Positions 1 to 6,058 of a stretch of DNA of 15,148 nucleotides are shown piece by piece. The stretch is taken from the NCBI GenBank assembly GCA_031261145.1, contig JAISJX010000088.1, positions 1 to 15,148 on the forward strand, in the 5' to 3' direction. Numbering within the stretch: the stretch's first letter is position 1; each line of letters begins with the position of its first letter. Under the pieces are notes generated by a model, which was not told the DNA's origin, searched no databases, and worked only from the letters and a program-made list of their open reading frames with translations. Position numbers and translations under genes: made by a program. The DNA is from Tannerella sp. Lineage in GTDB: Bacteria; Bacteroidota; Bacteroidia; Bacteroidales; Tannerellaceae.

Positions 1-313
1 TTAAATCGTCGCAAAGCCCCAAAAAATACAGGAAAATGAGTCCGGCACACAAACAGGCAAATTGCTCAATCGGTTTCATGTCCACTTGAAGAACAAAATG
101 AGAACATAAAGCAAGACCCAGATTAAAGGCGGCAATGATTACCGGTACGAATATAAAACCCCCTAAGCGGGAAGTTGGAATTGTATGCACTTTCCGGCTA
201 TCAGGAGTGTCAAACAAGTTTTTTTTAGCGGAAATGCGTATGATAATGGGTATAACGATCGTCGCTAAGCCTAAAGAAAAAAGAAATACTACTAAAAAGG
301 TAATATACAGCAT
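1..313 (-). CDS. WecA/TagO-type undecaprenyl-phosphate sugar-1-phosphate transferase, partial (3' end missing)
   Basis: The first 104 codons of a polytopic membrane enzyme, read leftward from an ATG at 313-311 and cut by the window edge. The protein opens with a hydrophobic helix (MLYITFLVVFLFSLG), then has the cytoplasmic signature KKNLFDTPDSRKVHTIPTSR followed by LGG, two more hydrophobic stretches and the end of a helix leading into GLCDD. The DxPDxRKxH and DD elements are typical of the MraY/WecA/TagO family, which moves a sugar-1-phosphate from a UDP-sugar to undecaprenyl phosphate and so starts a lipid-linked glycan. The DD pair binds Mg2+ in that family. The gene begins 30 bases after the upxY stop on the same strand, so the two are probably cotranscribed and open a capsule or exopolysaccharide locus. 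The sugar used cannot be told from this fragment. Confidence 0.87.
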   Translation of the reverse strand, partial: MLYITFLVVFLFSLGLATIVIPIIIRISAKKNLFDTPDSRKVHTIPTSRLGGFIFVPVIIAAFNLGLALCSHFVLQVDMKPIEQFACLCAGLIFLYFLGLCDDL

Positions 314-343
314 ATTACATCGGTAAATTAATACTATTTTATT

Positions 344-886
344 TCAGCAGGGTTCAAGCCATGATGGATGAATGAAAACCGTAGCCACTGCTATTATTCC
401 CTGAATGATTACAACCACCCGTCTATCTCCTTTAATACGAATAAATTCGCCTTCAATTCCTGCCCAAATGCCTTTGGTTATCCGGACCTTATCACCCTTT
501 TTCAACGAAATTTCGGCGGCTGATAGATACATCACTTGCTCGTCATTACTCCCTGCAATGGTTATGAAATCATGCATTTGCTTGTCAGGAACCGTCATAG
601 GTTTGCCGGTGGCTTTATCCATCATGTAGCGAACGAAAGACGACATATCCGTATGTTGCTTTATATGCTCAAGGATTGATTTAGTCGTGTAAACAAAAAT
701 CAGGTTTTGAACAACCGGAACAAGTTTCCGCTTTTTTCTATCGCCTTTTACGACCATTACATAATGCATCGGGATAAAATTTTTTATTTCCATTTTATCC
801 AGATTTTCTTTACATTTCAATGCCCGGTTGTAGGTTATCCGAAGTACATACCAGGCAAGATCAGGAACATTCACTTTAGACGTCAT
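344..886 (-). CDS. upxY: UpxY-family transcription antiterminator (NusG-like)
   Basis: A 180-residue NusG paralogue. Residues about 11-115 form the NGN domain (AWYVLRITYNRALKCKENL, then a FIP motif and a conserved PVVQNLIFVY segment). Residues about 128-160 form a KOW domain (KKGDKVRITKGIWAGIEGEF). In Bacteroides, UpxY proteins are the first genes of capsular polysaccharide operons. They bind RNA polymerase in the 5' leader of their own operon and prevent premature termination. Both the position here, at the head of a minus-strand unit with a WecA-type transferase next, and the length fit that role. I see no UpxZ partner between it and the transferase, which many Bacteroides loci have. Start chosen at 886: it gives the usual N-terminus and follows the predicted leader. 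NusG itself is unlikely because of the divergent NGN sequence and the glycan context. Confidence 0.9.
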   Translation of the reverse strand: MTSKVNVPDLAWYVLRITYNRALKCKENLDKMEIKNFIPMHYVMVVKGDRKKRKLVPVVQNLIFVYTTKSILEHIKQHTDMSSFVRYMMDKATGKPMTVPDKQMHDFITIAGSNDEQVMYLSAAEISLKKGDKVRITKGIWAGIEGEFIRIKGDRRVVVIIQGIIAVATVFIHPSWLEPC

Positions 887-992
887 TTATGTCTATTTTT
901 TTTAGATAAAAACAATACACAGGGACACAAAAAGAGCGTATCTATTTGATAATTAGGCGATAAAAAATATCTATTTATACCATTTTAAAATA

Positions 993-1023
993 AAATCCTG
1001 TCTCTGTCACAGAAATAGGATTT
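993..1023 (-). promoter_or_regulatory. Imperfect 31-base palindrome at the 5' end of the predicted upxY leader
   Basis: Centred on C1008. The outer arms are AAATCCT (993-999) and AGGATTT (1017-1023), the inner arms TCTGT (1003-1007) and ACAGA (1009-1013). In between, one position pairs (1001/1015), one is a G/T wobble (1000/1016) and one is a mismatch (1002/1014). In the minus-strand transcript it would fold into a long hairpin beginning within a few bases of the start predicted from the box at 1031-1038, and it is followed by UAUUUU. It could be an attenuator or leader hairpin on which UpxY acts, or a DNA operator. The sequence alone does not decide. Confidence 0.5.
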
Positions 1024-1030
1024 ATCTCTG

Positions 1031-1038
1031 CAAAAGTA
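1031..1038 (-). promoter_or_regulatory. Predicted -7 box for the upxY operon
   Basis: On the minus strand the bases read TACTTTTG, an exact match to the Bacteroidales -7 consensus TAnnTTTG. The best upstream TTTG (minus strand, 1067-1064) lies 25 bases away rather than the usual 19-21, so the -33 element is weak. Transcription would start near 1024-1026 and give a leader of about 140 bases before the upxY ATG. Confidence 0.42.
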
Positions 1039-1184
1039 ATAACTATTTTCGTTTTATTAATTACAAATTGTTGCATTTTTTTTCTCAATTCTCCCCGGAC
1101 AGTATTAAAAAAAAATTTGTTCAAAATCGGATGACAAAATTGCTTATTCTCCACAAAACAAGTGAGATTAGCCAACGAAATAAG

Positions 1185-1217
1185 TATATGTTTAAAAACA
1201 CTGTTTTTAAACATATA
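1185..1217. promoter_or_regulatory. Perfect 33-base palindrome, candidate operator upstream of fusA2
   Basis: Arms of 16 bases, TATATGTTTAAAAACA at 1185-1200 and its exact reverse complement at 1202-1217, with the single base C1201 between them. The one-base spacer argues against a simple RNA hairpin and for a site bound by a symmetrical dimer. Its centre is about 60 bases upstream of the start predicted from the box at 1249-1256, a common position for a class I activator such as a CRP-type protein. No TGTGA/TCACA core is present. The regulator is not identified. Confidence 0.55.
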
Positions 1218-1248
1218 AAATATGGATGGTTAATTCGTAAACAATCTC

Positions 1249-1256
1249 TAATTTTG
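1249..1256 (+). promoter_or_regulatory. Predicted -7 box for fusA2
   Basis: TAATTTTG matches TAnnTTTG exactly and would place transcription start near 1261, about 55 bases before the ATG at 1317. No good TTTG is found 19-21 bases upstream, which fits a promoter that depends on an activator bound further up, possibly at the palindrome at 1185-1217. Confidence 0.45.
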
Positions 1257-1316
1257 GCAAATAATGATGAGTATCATCCTTTATTTCTTATGTGTCATTT
1301 AATTAAATATAATAGT

Positions 1317-3473
1317 ATGAAGGTTTATCAAACAAATGAAATTAAGAACATCTCTATTTTGGGTAGTTCTGGCTCTGGGAAAACCACTCTCGCTGAAGTG
1401 ATGCTTTACGAGAGTGGGGTTATAAAACGTCGTGGCGCTGTGGAAGCAGGCAATACGGTTTGCGATTATTTTCCGGTTGAGAAAGAGTATGGATATACTG
1501 TTTTTTCGACCGTTTTTAGCGTGGAATGGAATAACTTGAAGTTGAACTTCATCGACTGTCCGGGTTCGGACGATTTCATCGGCGGCGCTGTTTCCGCGTT
1601 GAATATCACCGATACGGCCTTGATGGTTCTGAATGCCCAATACGGCATCGAAGTGGGGACAATCAATCAGTTCCGCTATACGGAACAGTTCCATAAACCG
1701 GTGATTTTTGTCATCAACCAATTGGATAACGATAAGGCTGATTATGACAATACGGTGGCGCAACTGAAAGACAATTACGGCGATAAGGCTGTGCAGATTC
1801 AGTATCCGCTTAATTGCGGCTCGTCTTTCAATGCGGTGATAGATGTGTTGAAAATGAAAATGTACCGCTGGAAACCCGAAGGCGGAGTGCCTGAGATTGT
1901 GGATATTCCGGCAGAAGAGCTGGATAAGGCTACGGATTTGCAGAAAAAATTAATCGAAGCCGCCGCCGAACACGACGACGCATTGATGGAGAAATTCTTT
2001 GACGAGGGAACGTTATCAGAAGATGATATGCGTGCCGGAATCCGTGCCGGATTGATTACCAGGGGAATGTTCCCCATTTTCTGTGTAAGCGCAGGAAAAG
2101 ACATGTGCGTACGACGCACGATGGAGTTTTTGGGCAATGTAGTGCCTTCGCCAAGTAAAATGCCTCCGTTGGTGACAACTGACGGCATCGAAGTGGCGCC
2201 GGATACCAATGGACCAGCCAGTTTATTCTTCTTTAAAACAACGATCGAACCGCATATCGGTCAGGTATCTTACTTCAAAGTCGTATCCGGAAAGGTAAAA
2301 GTCAGTGATGATTTGGCCAATTCCGACCGCGGCTCGAAAGAACGTATCGCCCAGATTTTCTCGGTTGCGGGGCAGAACCGTCAGGAAGTGCCCGAAATGG
2401 TGGCCGGAGATATCGGCGCGACGGTGAAACTGAAAGATGTCCGCCGGGGAAATACGCTGAACAGCAAAGGCACCGAATATCGCTTTGACTTTGTTAAATA
2501 TCCCGACCCGAAATACCGCAGGGCGATTAAAGCGGTGAATGAATCCGACTCTGAAAAACTGAGCGAAATCCTGTCGCGTATGCACGAAGAAGACCCGACC
2601 TGGATTGTGGAACAGTCTAAAGAATTGAAACAAACCATTCTGTCCGGGCAGGGCGAATTTCATTTACGCACGTTGAAATGGCGTATCGAAAACAATGATA
2701 AACTGTTGATAGAATACCTCGAACCGCGCATCCCGTATCGCGAAACCATCACGAAGGCATCGCGCGCCGATTACCGCCATAAGAAACAGTCGGGCGGCGC
2801 CGGACAGTTCGGAGAAGTGCACCTTATCGTCGAACCGTATTACGATGACATGCCCATGCCATCCATATATAAGTTTGGTGGACAGGAATTTAAAATAACG
2901 TCTCGTGACACGCAGGTCATTGAATTGGATTGGGGCGGCAAGTTAGTGTTTGTGAATAGCATCGTCGGAGGCGCGATTGACGCCCGTTTTCTGCCGGCTA
3001 TAATGAAAGGGATTATGGCGCGCATGGAGCAAGGCCCGCTGACCGGTTCGTATGCCCGCGATGTGCGTATCATTGTTTATGACGGCAAGATGCACCCGGT
3101 GGACAGTAATGAAATTTCCTTTATGTTGGCCGGACGAAATGCCTTCAGTACGGCGTTTAAGGAAGCCGGGCCAAAGATTCTGGAACCGATTTACGATGTC
3201 GAAGTGTATGTACCGGGCGATTATCTGGGCGATGTGATGAGCGATTTGCAAGGTCGTCGCGCCATGATTATGGGTATGAGCAGCGTGAAAGGATATGAGA
3301 AATTGATGGCCAAAGTTCCGTTAAAAGAAATGTCCACCTATTCTACTTCGCTGAGTTCGATTACCGGAGGACGCGCATCGTTTACGATGAAGTTCGCAAG
3401 TTACGAATTAGTGCCGACCGATGTACAGGACAAATTACTGAAAGAATACGCTGCAACACAGACCGAAGATTAA
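1317..3473 (+). CDS. fusA2: Elongation factor G paralogue (EF-G2 type) with degenerate GTPase motifs
   Basis: A 718-residue translation factor with the full EF-G domain set. The start is ATG 1317, because the family sequence begins at MKVYQTNEIKNISILG and the frame upstream to 1068 is unrelated low-complexity sequence. P-loop GSSGSGKT is at residues 16-23 (usual EF-G: GHVDAGKT). The G3 motif is DCPGSDDF at 80-87, where the usual DTPGHVDF carries the catalytic His, here Ser84. G4 is NQLD at 134-137 instead of NKMD. These changes resemble EF-G2 of Bacteroides thetaiotaomicron, reported to support translation without GTP hydrolysis and to be switched on by the regulator Cur during carbon limitation. 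That this protein behaves the same way is inference. It is transcribed alone, with a terminator at 3495-3554 and a palindrome upstream. The housekeeping fusA is expected elsewhere. Confidence 0.88.
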   Translation: MKVYQTNEIKNISILGSSGSGKTTLAEVMLYESGVIKRRGAVEAGNTVCDYFPVEKEYGYTVFSTVFSVEWNNLKLNFIDCPGSDDFIGGAVSALNITDTALMVLNAQYGIEVGTINQFRYTEQFHKPVIFVINQLDNDKADYDNTVAQLKDNYGDKAVQIQYPLNCGSSFNAVIDVLKMKMYRWKPEGGVPEIVDIPAEELDKATDLQKKLIEAAAEHDDALMEKFFDEGTLSEDDMRAGIRAGLITRGMFPIFCVSAGKDMCVRRTMEFLGNVVPSPSKMPPLVTTDGIEVAPDTNGPASLFFFKTTIEPHIGQVSYFKVVSGKVKVSDDLANSDRGSKERIAQIFSVAGQNRQEVPEMVAGDIGATVKLKDVRRGNTLNSKGTEYRFDFVKYPDPKYRRAIKAVNESDSEKLSEILSRMHEEDPTWIVEQSKELKQTILSGQGEFHLRTLKWRIENNDKLLIEYLEPRIPYRETITKASRADYRHKKQSGGAGQFGEVHLIVEPYYDDMPMPSIYKFGGQEFKITSRDTQVIELDWGGKLVFVNSIVGGAIDARFLPAIMKGIMARMEQGPLTGSYARDVRIIVYDGKMHPVDSNEISFMLAGRNAFSTAFKEAGPKILEPIYDVEVYVPGDYLGDVMSDLQGRRAMIMGMSSVKGYEKLMAKVPLKEMSTYSTSLSSITGGRASFTMKFASYELVPTDVQDKLLKEYAATQTED

Positions 3474-3494
3474 ATTCGGCGTGTAATATTATAA

Positions 3495-3554
3495 TCTCTT
3501 TGGACTTGGTTCCGCGCAATTTGTGCAAACCGGGTTCAAAGGGATTATTTTTTT
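3495..3554 (+). terminator. Intrinsic terminator after fusA2
   Basis: A 17-pair stem joins 3495-3511 with 3528-3544 (13 Watson-Crick pairs plus four G-U pairs). Inside it a second short helix pairs GCGC (3514-3517) with GTGC (3523-3526) around an AATTT loop. The stem is followed by TTA and seven Ts (3548-3554). It lies 22 bases after the fusA2 stop codon. Confidence 0.8.
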
Positions 3555-3588
3555 GAAACGGGAGGATGCATCGTAACCTCCTGTTTCA
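3554..3588. repeat. Second hairpin in the fusA2-lipoprotein gap
   Basis: TGAAACGGGAGG (3554-3565) pairs with CCTCCTGTTTCA (3577-3588), 12 pairs with one G-U, around an 11-base loop. It has no T-run on its 3' side on either strand (the T-run belongs to the preceding terminator), so it is not a standard terminator. It may be a stabilising or back-up structure. Confidence 0.45.
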
Positions 3589-3647
3589 TTCATCTTTCCG
3601 GGATTTCCAAATAAACAGGCGGAAAAATGACAAAATATTGGATTGAG

Positions 3648-3679
3648 AAGGGTGTCTCTTCACAAGACATCCTTTTTTT
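3648..3679 (+). terminator. Hairpin with T-run just upstream of the lipoprotein promoter
   Basis: AAGGGTGTCT (3648-3657) pairs with AGACATCCTT (3665-3674), ten pairs with one G-U, around a seven-base loop, and Ts run on to 3679. This has the form of an intrinsic terminator. It lies before the predicted lipoprotein promoter and inside what would otherwise be an upstream reading-frame extension, which supports the later start at 3747. Confidence 0.6.
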
Positions 3680-3713
3680 ATCTTCACAGTCATTCGTTTC
3701 CCAATTTAATTCC

Positions 3714-3721
3714 TATCTTTG
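3714..3721 (+). promoter_or_regulatory. Predicted -7 box for the lipoprotein-rlmL-ptpA run
   Basis: TATCTTTG, the favoured form of the Bacteroidales -7 element, 25 bases before the ATG at 3747. No clear TTTG is seen 19-21 bases upstream. Its place inside the longer open frame that begins at 3627 argues that the true start is 3747. Confidence 0.6.
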
Positions 3722-3746
3722 TGACTTCAATGAAAATAATAGAAAA

Positions 3747-4217
3747 ATGAAAAAGTATTTGTTTTTAGCAGGCTTATTTATAGCCGCATTTTTTTCCTGC
3801 GAAGGGCCGGAGGGGCCTCCAGGGCCTTCGGAAGAGCTGAATTGGAAAATTATCACCAAAACAGTCAGAACAAATGACTGGGCCTTAGTAAGTGATAATG
3901 GCAAAGGCCGCCCCGGCGATCTGAATACATATTATATGTATGAACTTACGAATGTAAGAGAACTCACGGATTTCGTTTATGAGGAAGGATTGGTTTTTGT
4001 ATATCTGGTACAGTCTCCCGGTGCAAAAAACGAGGTATTAACGCCGCTTCCGTATGTTGTTCCTATTGGAGATGAAGACAGTGGGGACTTTTGGATGGAA
4101 ACAGTTACATTCGATTATTTGCCGGGTTCTGTCGCTTTTTATGTGAACTACAGTGATTTTGAAACAGGTATTATGCATCCGGGAGAACTTACTTTCCGGA
4201 TTGTAATGATTTGGTGA
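3747..4217 (+). CDS. Small lipoprotein with a short Gly-Pro-rich linker
   Basis: 156 residues. MKKYLFLAGLFIAAFFSC is a lipoprotein signal peptide with lipobox AFFSC, so Cys18 is the predicted lipid-modified N-terminus. It is followed by EGPEGPPGP, three Gly-x-Pro-like triplets. The rest (about residues 30-156) is soluble, rich in aromatic and acidic residues and probably beta-rich (for example VAFYVNYSDFETG). I do not recognise a named family. Small lipoproteins with this collagen-like stub are common in Bacteroidales genomes. The open frame continues upstream to 3627, but that part contains a terminator-like hairpin and the -7 box, so ATG 3747 is preferred. The stop codon is two bases before the ATG of the methyltransferase gene, so the two are very likely cotranscribed. 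Function unknown, probably at the outer membrane. Confidence 0.82.
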   Translation: MKKYLFLAGLFIAAFFSCEGPEGPPGPSEELNWKIITKTVRTNDWALVSDNGKGRPGDLNTYYMYELTNVRELTDFVYEEGLVFVYLVQSPGAKNEVLTPLPYVVPIGDEDSGDFWMETVTFDYLPGSVAFYVNYSDFETGIMHPGELTFRIVMIW

Positions 4218-4219
4218 AA

Positions 4220-6058
4220 ATGAAAGAAGACCAGTTTGAAATAATAGCCAAGACATTGTATGGGCTGGAAGATGTTTTGGCGGAAGAATTGACATCATTA
4301 GGGGCGGGAAAGGTGGAAATCGGACGCCGTATGGTTTCTTTTAAGGGCGACAAAGCATTGATTTACAAGGCTAATCTGCATTGCAGGACAGCTCTTCGTA
4401 TCTTGAAACCCGTCTCTTTTTTTAAGGCGGACAACGCTGATACGGTCTATGAGGAAATCAAAAAAATCGAGTGGGATCAATATTTCACGCCGGATAAGAC
4501 GTTTGCGGTGGATGCGGTGATTTATTCCGAGTCATTTAACCATACCAAATTTGTGGCATACCGAACCAAAGATGCGATAGTGGACTATTTCAATGAGAAA
4601 TACGGGCAGCGTCCCTCCGTCCGCATCAATCGACCGGATATGTATATCCACATCCATATTTCGCATCACGACTGTACGGTCGCGCTGGACAGTTCGGGCG
4701 AGAGCCTGCACAAACGCGGTTACCGGAAAGCCCAGGTGGAAGCTCCTCTGAATGAAGTTTTAGCCGCCGGGATGATCCTGAAAACCGGTTGGCGGGGCGA
4801 GAGCCATTTTGTCGATCCGATGTGCGGTTCGGGCACCTTACTGATTGAGGCGGCGATGATTGCACTGAACATCCCGCCGGGACTTTACCGGAAAGAATAT
4901 GCCTTTGAGCGATGGCTGGATTTTGATCCGGATCTGCTTGATGAAATTATTCAGGATGAATCCGACGAACGGGAATTTACATTCAAATGTTTCGGTTCGG
5001 ACATCTCGCCTGCCGCCATTGAAATGGCCCGGCTAAACGTGGAAAATGCTGCGTTATCCAAATATATCGAACTGAAAGTAATGCCTTTTCAACAATTCAC
5101 CGAAGCGCCCAATCCGGGAATTTTGGTGATGAATCCGCCGTACGGCGAACGTATTTCATCCGACGACATTATCGAACTCTACGCGATGATCGGCGAACGC
5201 TTGAAACATGCTTTTACGGGGTATCAGGCGTGGATTCTGAGTTATAAAGATGAGTGTTTTGATAAAATCGGACTTCGTCCCAGCCAGAAATTCAAACTGA
5301 TGAATGGAGCGTTGGATTGCGAATACCGTTGTTATGAATTGTTTAAAGGGAAAAACAAAGAATATAAAAGAGAATTGAACGAAGAAAAATCGTTCGACCG
5401 AAGAGGCGAGCAGGGCAAATCTTTTTCGAGAGAGAGAGGGGAGCGCTCCGGCGAAAGAAAAACGTTTGAGAAAAAAGACCGTCCGTTCGCTAAAGAACGG
5501 GAATCTTTTTCAAGAGACCGCTCATTTTCAGACAAAAAACCATTCTCCAAAGACCGTTCATCCTCTGAAGACCGCCCGTTTGCTAAAAAGAGAACTTCCT
5601 CTGATGACAGGCCATTTTCCGGAGAGCGGGCTTCGTACAAAGATCGCCCGTTTTCCAAAGAACATTCATTTTCAGACAAAAAACCGTTCTCCAAAGACCA
5701 TCCGTCTTCTGAAGATCGCCCGTTTGCTAAAAAAAGGACTTTCTCCGACGATAAACCATTTTCCAAAGAGCGGGCTTCGTACAAAGACCGTCCGTTTTCA
5801 AGGGAAAGATCATTCACCAAAGACCGCCCGCTTTCCAAAGAGAGTACTTTCTCCAAGGACAAACCTTTTTCAAAAGACAAACCTTTCTCCAAAGAACGGT
5901 CGTATTCCAAAGGCGAAGATTCCGGAAAAAGAGACCGCTCTTTTTCGCGAAAAAGCGAAACCCGTTCCGACGGAAAACGTCCCTATTCCAGAGCGGCGTC
6001 CAACGATAAACCGACGATTATTAACAAACTAAATAAGAGAAAGAAAAATGAAGATTAA
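4220..6058 (+). CDS. rlmL: THUMP-domain rRNA (guanine-N2) methyltransferase, RlmL-like, with long repetitive tail
   Basis: 612 residues. Residues about 1-160 carry the N-terminal ferredoxin-like and THUMP RNA-binding region, and about 160-375 a Rossmann-fold methyltransferase with the SAM motif DPMCGSGT beginning at Asp199 and the catalytic NPPYGER beginning at Asn305. E. coli RlmL, of which this resembles the N-terminal half, makes m2G2445 in 23S rRNA; the same target here is inference. The tail from about 377 to the end, some 235 residues, is charged, disordered and built from hexapeptides such as PFSKDR, including a 48-residue tandem duplication, and ends in lysine-rich sequence. It may hold RNA or ribosomes, as basic tails of some helicases do. 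Start: ATG 4220, two bases after the lipoprotein stop; a TTG at 4211 in frame is less likely. The 3' end overlaps the next gene by 11 bases. Confidence 0.85.
   Translation: MKEDQFEIIAKTLYGLEDVLAEELTSLGAGKVEIGRRMVSFKGDKALIYKANLHCRTALRILKPVSFFKADNADTVYEEIKKIEWDQYFTPDKTFAVDAVIYSESFNHTKFVAYRTKDAIVDYFNEKYGQRPSVRINRPDMYIHIHISHHDCTVALDSSGESLHKRGYRKAQVEAPLNEVLAAGMILKTGWRGESHFVDPMCGSGTLLIEAAMIALNIPPGLYRKEYAFERWLDFDPDLLDEIIQDESDEREFTFKCFGSDISPAAIEMARLNVENAALSKYIELKVMPFQQFTEAPNPGILVMNPPYGERISSDDIIELYAMIGERLKHAFTGYQAWILSYKDECFDKIGLRPSQKFKLMNGALDCEYRCYELFKGKNKEYKRELNEEKSFDRRGEQGKSFSRERGERSGERKTFEKKDRPFAKERESFSRDRSFSDKKPFSKDRSSSEDRPFAKKRTSSDDRPFSGERASYKDRPFSKEHSFSDKKPFSKDHPSSEDRPFAKKRTFSDDKPFSKERASYKDRPFSRERSFTKDRPLSKESTFSKDKPFSKDKPFSKERSYSKGEDSGKRDRSFSRKSETRSDGKRPYSRAASNDKPTIINKLNKRKKNED
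5519..5806 (+). repeat. Tandem duplication of 144 bases (48 codons) in the rlmL tail
   Basis: Two adjoining copies, 5519-5662 and 5663-5806, differ at 24 of 144 positions by my hand count, giving 41 of 48 identical residues. Each unit is itself made of 18-base hexapeptide units of the form [RK]-[PS]-F-S-K-[DE]. Further hexapeptides continue to about 5910. All units are multiples of three, so copy-number changes keep the reading frame. Confidence 0.9.

Larger units (their letters stand above)
887..1316. other. Divergent control region between upxY and fusA2 (no gene)
   Basis: This 430-base AT-rich stretch separates two oppositely directed genes. Reading frames across it (for example 975-1214 on the minus strand, and the upstream extension of the EF-G frame from 1068) have low-complexity, unrecognisable translations and are treated as non-coding. 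It holds a TAnnTTTG-type box for each direction, a 31-base imperfect palindrome at 993-1023 and a 33-base perfect palindrome at 1185-1217, listed separately. The heptamer TCTATTT occurs three times on the plus strand at 892-898, 941-947 and 970-976, that is AAATAGA in the predicted upxY leader. I saw no inverted-repeat pair flanking a promoter of the kind used in invertible capsule promoters. Confidence 0.6.

Noticed and set aside
975..1214. Minus-strand open frame of 79 codons in the upxY-fusA2 gap
   Set aside because: AT-rich low-complexity translation. It and the plus-strand frame share MFKN-VFKHI only because both read the palindrome.
1068..1316. Upstream extension of the EF-G reading frame to an ATG at 1068 (83 extra residues)
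   Set aside because: The added sequence has no family similarity, spans the 33-base palindrome and the predicted promoter, and EF-G proteins begin close to the P-loop as with ATG 1317.
873..1320. Invertible capsule promoter
   Set aside because: No pair of separated inverted repeats flanking a promoter was found. The two palindromes are single sites with almost no spacer and are unrelated to each other.
3627..3746. Upstream extension of the lipoprotein frame to 3627
   Set aside because: It would bury the signal peptide and lipobox 40 residues inside and contains a terminator-like hairpin and a TATCTTTG box.
5332..5910. Long open frames (192 codons on the minus strand here, 188 codons on plus at 5466-6032) inside rlmL
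   Set aside because: They arise from the repeated codon pattern of the hexapeptide tail, which keeps other frames open. Their translations are just the same repeat read out of frame.
5519..5910. Regular repeats that could suggest a CRISPR array
   Set aside because: The repeats are in-frame codon units of 18 and 144 bases inside a protein tail, without unique spacers.
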